Shown: positions 6,427 through 6,816 of the stretch, one piece after another
Numbering within the stretch: the stretch's first letter is position 1
How the letters are laid out: each line of letters opens with the position of its first letter
NCBI GenBank assembly: GCA_018399915.1
Contig: JAGYNW010000107.1
Coordinates: forward strand, 1-6,816
Direction: 5' to 3'
Source of the DNA: Candidatus Omnitrophota bacterium
GTDB lineage: Bacteria > Omnitrophota > Gorgyraeia > Zapsychrales > Zapsychraceae
DNA: 6,816 bases
The notes under the pieces: generated by a model
The model's input: only the letters and a program-made list of their open reading frames with translations
Databases searched by the model: none
What the model was told of the DNA's origin: nothing
Program-made: the position numbers and the translations under genes

Positions 6427-6816
6427 ATGGGAAAAGAAAAAAAAATTAAATCTAATACGCGGGAATGGGCAGAATCTATTATTATCGCCTTTATCTTGGC
6501 CATGTTTATCAGGGCTTTCTTTATTCAGGCATTTAAAATACCCAGTGGCTCGATGATTCCTACATTGTTGATAGGAGATCGGTTAATGGTCAATAAATTG
6601 GAATATGGACCGAAAGTTCCATTTGTCAAAGAAAAACGATTTCCGGGTATCGGGTCAATGAAGAGAGGGGACATCATTGTATTTATTTATCCGAAGAATA
6701 AGAAAAAAAATTATATCAAAAGGTTAATCGCGTTTGGTGGAGAAACTGTGGAGATCAATGATTCCGATATTTATATTAATGATAAATTAATTAAAGACCC
6801 TATTATTAAAAATATT
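6427..6816 (+). CDS. lepB: Signal peptidase I (leader peptidase), 3'-truncated by the window
   Basis: A membrane-bound serine protease that removes signal peptides from Sec and Tat exported proteins on the outer face of the cytoplasmic membrane. The first 130 residues are visible and the frame is open to the window end. A short Lys-rich N-terminus (residues 3-8) is followed by one hydrophobic segment (about 14-36), suggesting a single N-terminal anchor with the catalytic domain outside. Box B, IPSGSMIPTL (38-47), holds the expected nucleophile Ser42. Then come GDRLMVNK (50-57) with YG (60-61), RGDIIVF (80-86) and YIKRLI (96-101), with the expected general-base Lys98. After it the usual GLPGD reads AFGGE (102-106), with Gly in place of Pro. 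The start lies 4 bases after lepA, and AGGA at 6414-6417 is 9 bases upstream, a fair ribosome-binding site. The lepA-lepB pairing is a common bacterial arrangement. The GDR/SRDSR-type box E would lie beyond the window. Confidence 0.95.
   Translation, partial: MGKEKKIKSNTREWAESIIIAFILAMFIRAFFIQAFKIPSGSMIPTLLIGDRLMVNKLEYGPKVPFVKEKRFPGIGSMKRGDIIVFIYPKNKKKNYIKRLIAFGGETVEINDSDIYINDKLIKDPIIKNI

Overview
The window is a compact, single-direction bacterial gene string on the + strand. Seven protein-coding genes cover nearly all of it: pheA (5' end outside the window), a hisC-family aminotransferase, aroF (DAHP synthase), tyrA, cmk, lepA and lepB (3' end outside the window). Junctions in order are a 4-base ATGA overlap, another 4-base ATGA overlap, then gaps of 7, 69, 5 and 4 bases. 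I found no RNA genes, mobile elements, CRISPR arrays, inverted-repeat families or sizeable intergenic regions. The minus-strand open frames are short, lie inside strongly conserved genes and resemble no family I know.

Region 1 (bases 1-3900) is a phenylalanine/tyrosine module. AroF makes DAHP, the first shikimate-pathway intermediate. The fused chorismate mutase/prephenate dehydratase PheA converts chorismate through prephenate to phenylpyruvate. TyrA oxidises prephenate (or arogenate) on the tyrosine branch. The HisC-like aminotransferase is well placed to aminate the two keto acids. Two feedback sensors are visible: an ACT domain at the PheA C-terminus (Phe) and a small N-terminal domain on AroF of the Thermotoga-type regulated enzyme. 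TyrA has no ACT domain. The central shikimate genes (aroB, C, D, E, K, A) are not here.

Region 2 (3901-6816) is housekeeping: cytidylate kinase (CMP/dCMP phosphorylation), the ribosomal GTPase LepA/EF4, and signal peptidase I (LepB), the last two in the widespread lepA-lepB order. The 69-base tyrA-cmk gap is the only real intergenic space and the only place where an internal promoter could sit outside coding sequence.

Organism: clearly a bacterium with an AT-rich genome (low-to-middling G+C by eye, many AAA/AAG Lys and ATT/ATA Ile codons). The combination of bifunctional PheA, a type I-beta DAHP synthase, and aromatic genes running into cmk is seen in several deep-branching or uncultured lineages. 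An Omnitrophota/PVC-like or deltaproteobacterial-type source is my guess at low confidence; nothing here fixes the phylum.

I see no evidence of an undescribed system. The points worth a second look are modest: enzyme specificities, a misleading start in pheA, uneven ribosome-binding sites, an apparent missing aroA, and some residue departures in LepA and LepB.
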